DNA from: JAACFF01 sp963807975
Lineage (GTDB): Bacteria > Chloroflexota > Anaerolineae > Promineifilales > Promineifilaceae
Assembly: GCA_963807975.1 (NCBI GenBank)
Contig: CAWEDV010000001.1
Coordinates: forward strand, 682,001 to 746,000
Length of the DNA: 64,000 nt
Reading direction: 5' to 3'
Every line of letters starts with the position of its first letter. The first letter of the stretch is position 1. Below, in pieces: positions 62,551 to 64,000 of the stretch. The notes beneath the pieces were generated by a model. The model saw only the letters and a program-made list of their open reading frames with translations. It did no database searches and had not been told where the DNA came from. The translations under genes were made by a program, and so were the position numbers.

Positions 62551-62665
62551 CTGTTAATCGGCCGTTGGCTGACAGACTGTTTTGGACCGGAGGGTTGGCA
62601 GAACAGGACGGCCGTGCACCAGGCGCGGCTGCACTATTTTGGTTTCGGGAGCCATATCAGGACAG
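62551..62665 (+). pseudogene. Fragment related to the C-terminus of the 58661 protein
   Basis: The frame after the hairpin reads GRWLTDCFGPEGWQNRTAVH and QARLHYFGF. This aligns with GRWHEEIFGSKGWENSQRVY and EKQMRYFGF of the 58661-59395 protein, with a conserved spacing and about half of the residues alike. No start or N-terminal part is found. It is a truncated paralogue on the far side of the kinase gene. Confidence 0.6.
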
Positions 62666-62782
62666 CCTCAGGATCGACGGAGTGGATGGATTCCTGCCTG
62701 CCCCTATAAGATGGGGGAAGGACAGCCCGGACACGGATGTCTGGTCCAAGGTTGTATTGTACTTTGCGCTGGATGCGGCGGG

Positions 62783-63121
62783 TTATTCTAGGATGCGCGA
62801 TTCGGGCCAGTCGCCCATGATGCGGCTGGGGCCGCTATCGAAGAGATCGGTATATTCACCATAGAGGCTGTAGTTCTGGGGATTGGCAGCCATGTCGGCA
62901 TCCCAGCGGTCCATGACGGCGTAATCTTCAATCTCAAACCAAAACTCAAGATCCAGCGCCTGGCCGAGACCAAACTGGGTGGCAAAAACCTGTAATGATT
63001 TGACGCCGGCAAATGATTCAAAGAATGCCTGTCCTTTTTCGCGCATCCACTGCGCACCCTGCGAGCCTTTGCCGGGTTTGGAACTTGACGTGGCAACGAA
63101 GAAGATACGGAAATCTGACAT
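62783..63121 (-). CDS. Small uncharacterised protein of possible alpha/beta-barrel fold
   Basis: From ATG 63119-63121, with CGGAGGC upstream, the protein has 112 residues. It begins MSDFRIFFVATSSSKPGKG and includes SLQVFATQFGLGQALDLEFW and YAVMDRWDADMAANPQNYSL, a pattern like small dimeric ferredoxin-like barrels that bind heme or a small ligand. No conserved catalytic residue is evident, and I do not recognise the family. A longer frame upstream to 63313 lacks a ribosome site. It stands alone. Confidence 0.65.
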   Translation of the reverse strand: MSDFRIFFVATSSSKPGKGSQGAQWMREKGQAFFESFAGVKSLQVFATQFGLGQALDLEFWFEIEDYAVMDRWDADMAANPQNYSLYGEYTDLFDSGPSRIMGDWPESRILE

Positions 63122-63579
63122 TGGGTTTGCCTCCGTAGGCGCCGGAATAAGCTTTCCAGCGCGGCTGATAGGATAGATAGAACCGGCTAACACGCTGCCG
63201 ATCTTGATATTACTAAAGCATATATGGCAGCTCAATGTCAAGATTGGGAAATGGTTCACAATTGTCTGCACTGCCGCTCGAGTGGGCTTTAGGGTCGGAA
63301 AGATTAAGTTCAAGCAGGTGATTTGTCGTATATAGTGAAGAGTGGAGCCAATTATCGCTTTTTTTGCTGGACGGATGCGGAGCTAGATCAACTTACAGAT
63401 CAATTTTGCAAGCAGCGCTGTTGGGTTCCGGTGATTAGCCGATGCTGCTCCGCTATCGTGCAGGGGGAGGTGCCGCCTATGGCTGCTGCTATTTTTGTGC
63501 CGGAGCTGCCTTATCGTTTCGGAGGGGCGATGATGCCGGTCTGAACGGCGGATGACAGGGGCCGCCGCGGTTGTGGTTG
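63122..63579. other. Intergenic region without a convincing gene
   Basis: Frames here are short, lack good ribosome sites and show no recognisable motif. No strong promoter or repeat is seen. Confidence 0.45.
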
Positions 63580-63712
63580 GCTTAAGGTTGGGGGACGGTG
63601 GGGCCGGTGCCTTGGAGGACACGGATGACGCCTGGCTGCTCAGCGACGAAGAGGCGAGAATCGCCGGCGTGGGTGATGCCCACGGGCAGGACAAAGTGCT
63701 GGAAGGTAATGA
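63580..63712 (-). pseudogene. Fragment of a PQQ-type sugar dehydrogenase-like propeller
   Basis: On the minus strand the reading FVLPVGITHAGDSRLFVAEQ and PGVIRVLQGTGP matches the N-terminal blade of glucose/sorbosone dehydrogenase-like proteins (pattern PVGIxHAGDxRLFVxEQPGxIRV). The match covers about 40 residues, with no start codon near it and no downstream part before a stop. It appears to be a gene remnant. Confidence 0.4.
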
Positions 63713-63835
63713 TATATGGCGTGCAAGTTTAAACAAGTGGAGGCTGTTCACTGGTCTAAAATACAACATTCCGCCAATTTACGTCCTGCCTTGACAATCT
63801 ATAATGAATGCAGGTTTTTCGGCAGTCGCTCTGAG

Positions 63836-63912
63836 CCTGTCATGCTCGCGCAGGCGGGCATCCATTCCCTTGAGTACGTTTATGGATTTCCGCCATCGCG
63901 GTAATGACAATT
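63836..63912. repeat. Facing pair of dispersed palindromic elements
   Basis: TGTCATGCTCGCGCAGGCGG and, 50 bases later, the inverse GGATTTCCGCCATCGCGGTA with AATGACA form a large imperfect hairpin. This is the tail-to-tail arrangement typical of the CATTCCCGCG element also present at 6274 and 12786. The last bases of the window (GATCGCTAAGCGATCGC near 63958-63976) hold a further small palindrome. Confidence 0.6.
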
Positions 63913-64000
63913 GACCGAAACCTGCTGACTGCTGAAAAGCCGTGAAAATGAATCAAAGGATCGCTAAGCGATCGCAATAGGGATATACTTGGCGATACGG

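Noticed and set aside
63323..63794. Two plus-strand frames near the right end
   Set aside because: They lack ribosome sites and oppose a minus-strand segment with a recognisable propeller fragment.

Overview
The window looks like chromosomal DNA of a Chloroflexota bacterium, probably of the Anaerolineae/Ardenticatenia type. This is inferred from gene content only: a Ser/Thr kinase fused to WD40 repeats, a clostripain-like protease beside a CHAT-TPR protein, cohesin/dockerin secreted proteins, secreted proteins with a YLP-type tail, and long low-complexity spacers between genes. G+C is moderate. No rRNA, tRNA or CRISPR array was seen. Many genes carry a single-base frameshift or an in-frame TAA, so either local decay or uncorrected assembly errors must be kept in mind.

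Region 1 (1-12.0 kb) is a carbohydrate/polyol catabolism locus. It holds a PLP aldolase-like enzyme, a URO-D-fold protein, an SMP-30 lactonase, a broken iron alcohol dehydrogenase, a Gfo/Idh/MocA dehydrogenase, a cupin, SurE, a NagD-type HAD phosphatase, a SorC-family regulator and a galactitol-type PTS (IIA, IIB, IIC). A clear promoter with TCACAATTGTGA-like boxes precedes the PTS genes, and similar boxes lie between the divergent genes at 2.3-2.4 kb, suggesting control by the SorC protein.

Region 2 (12.2-14.2 kb) has a small membrane protein, a transglutaminase-like protein and a HupE/UreJ permease.

Region 3 (14.2-31.1 kb) is a nonribosomal peptide locus. A membrane SGNH-hydrolase-like protein is followed by three NRPS proteins with domain order A-T-A-T-C-A*-T, C-A-T-E and C-T-TE. 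The third adenylation domain (A*) is interrupted by about 350 residues of a zinc-ribbon PP-loop (SGGKDS) domain. This is the most unusual item in the window and suggests sulfur or nitrogen transfer on the assembly line. The terminal TE is split by a frameshift in a run of seven T and has Cys in the nucleophile position.

Region 4 (31.2-36.1 kb) has a structured leader, a C11 protease, a CHAT-TM-TPR protein and a lipoprotein. Region 5 (36.2-39.5 kb) has a zinc-type reductase, a divergent RuBisCO-like protein and gene remnants. Region 6 (39.7-44.4 kb) encodes four secreted cohesin/dockerin proteins, followed by a hairpin-bearing tandem repeat. Region 7 (44.5-53.1 kb) has a lipoprotein amidase, two paralogous secreted proteins flanking a damaged ABC exporter, and small nucleotide-related enzymes. 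Region 8 (53.5-64 kb) has a metallopeptidase, a collapsed type I restriction gene, a 1.5-kb tandem array of 128-bp units, a small DNA-binding-like cluster, and the WD40 kinase flanked by two homologues (one a fragment). A palindromic decamer, AACGGCCGTT, recurs across the window.
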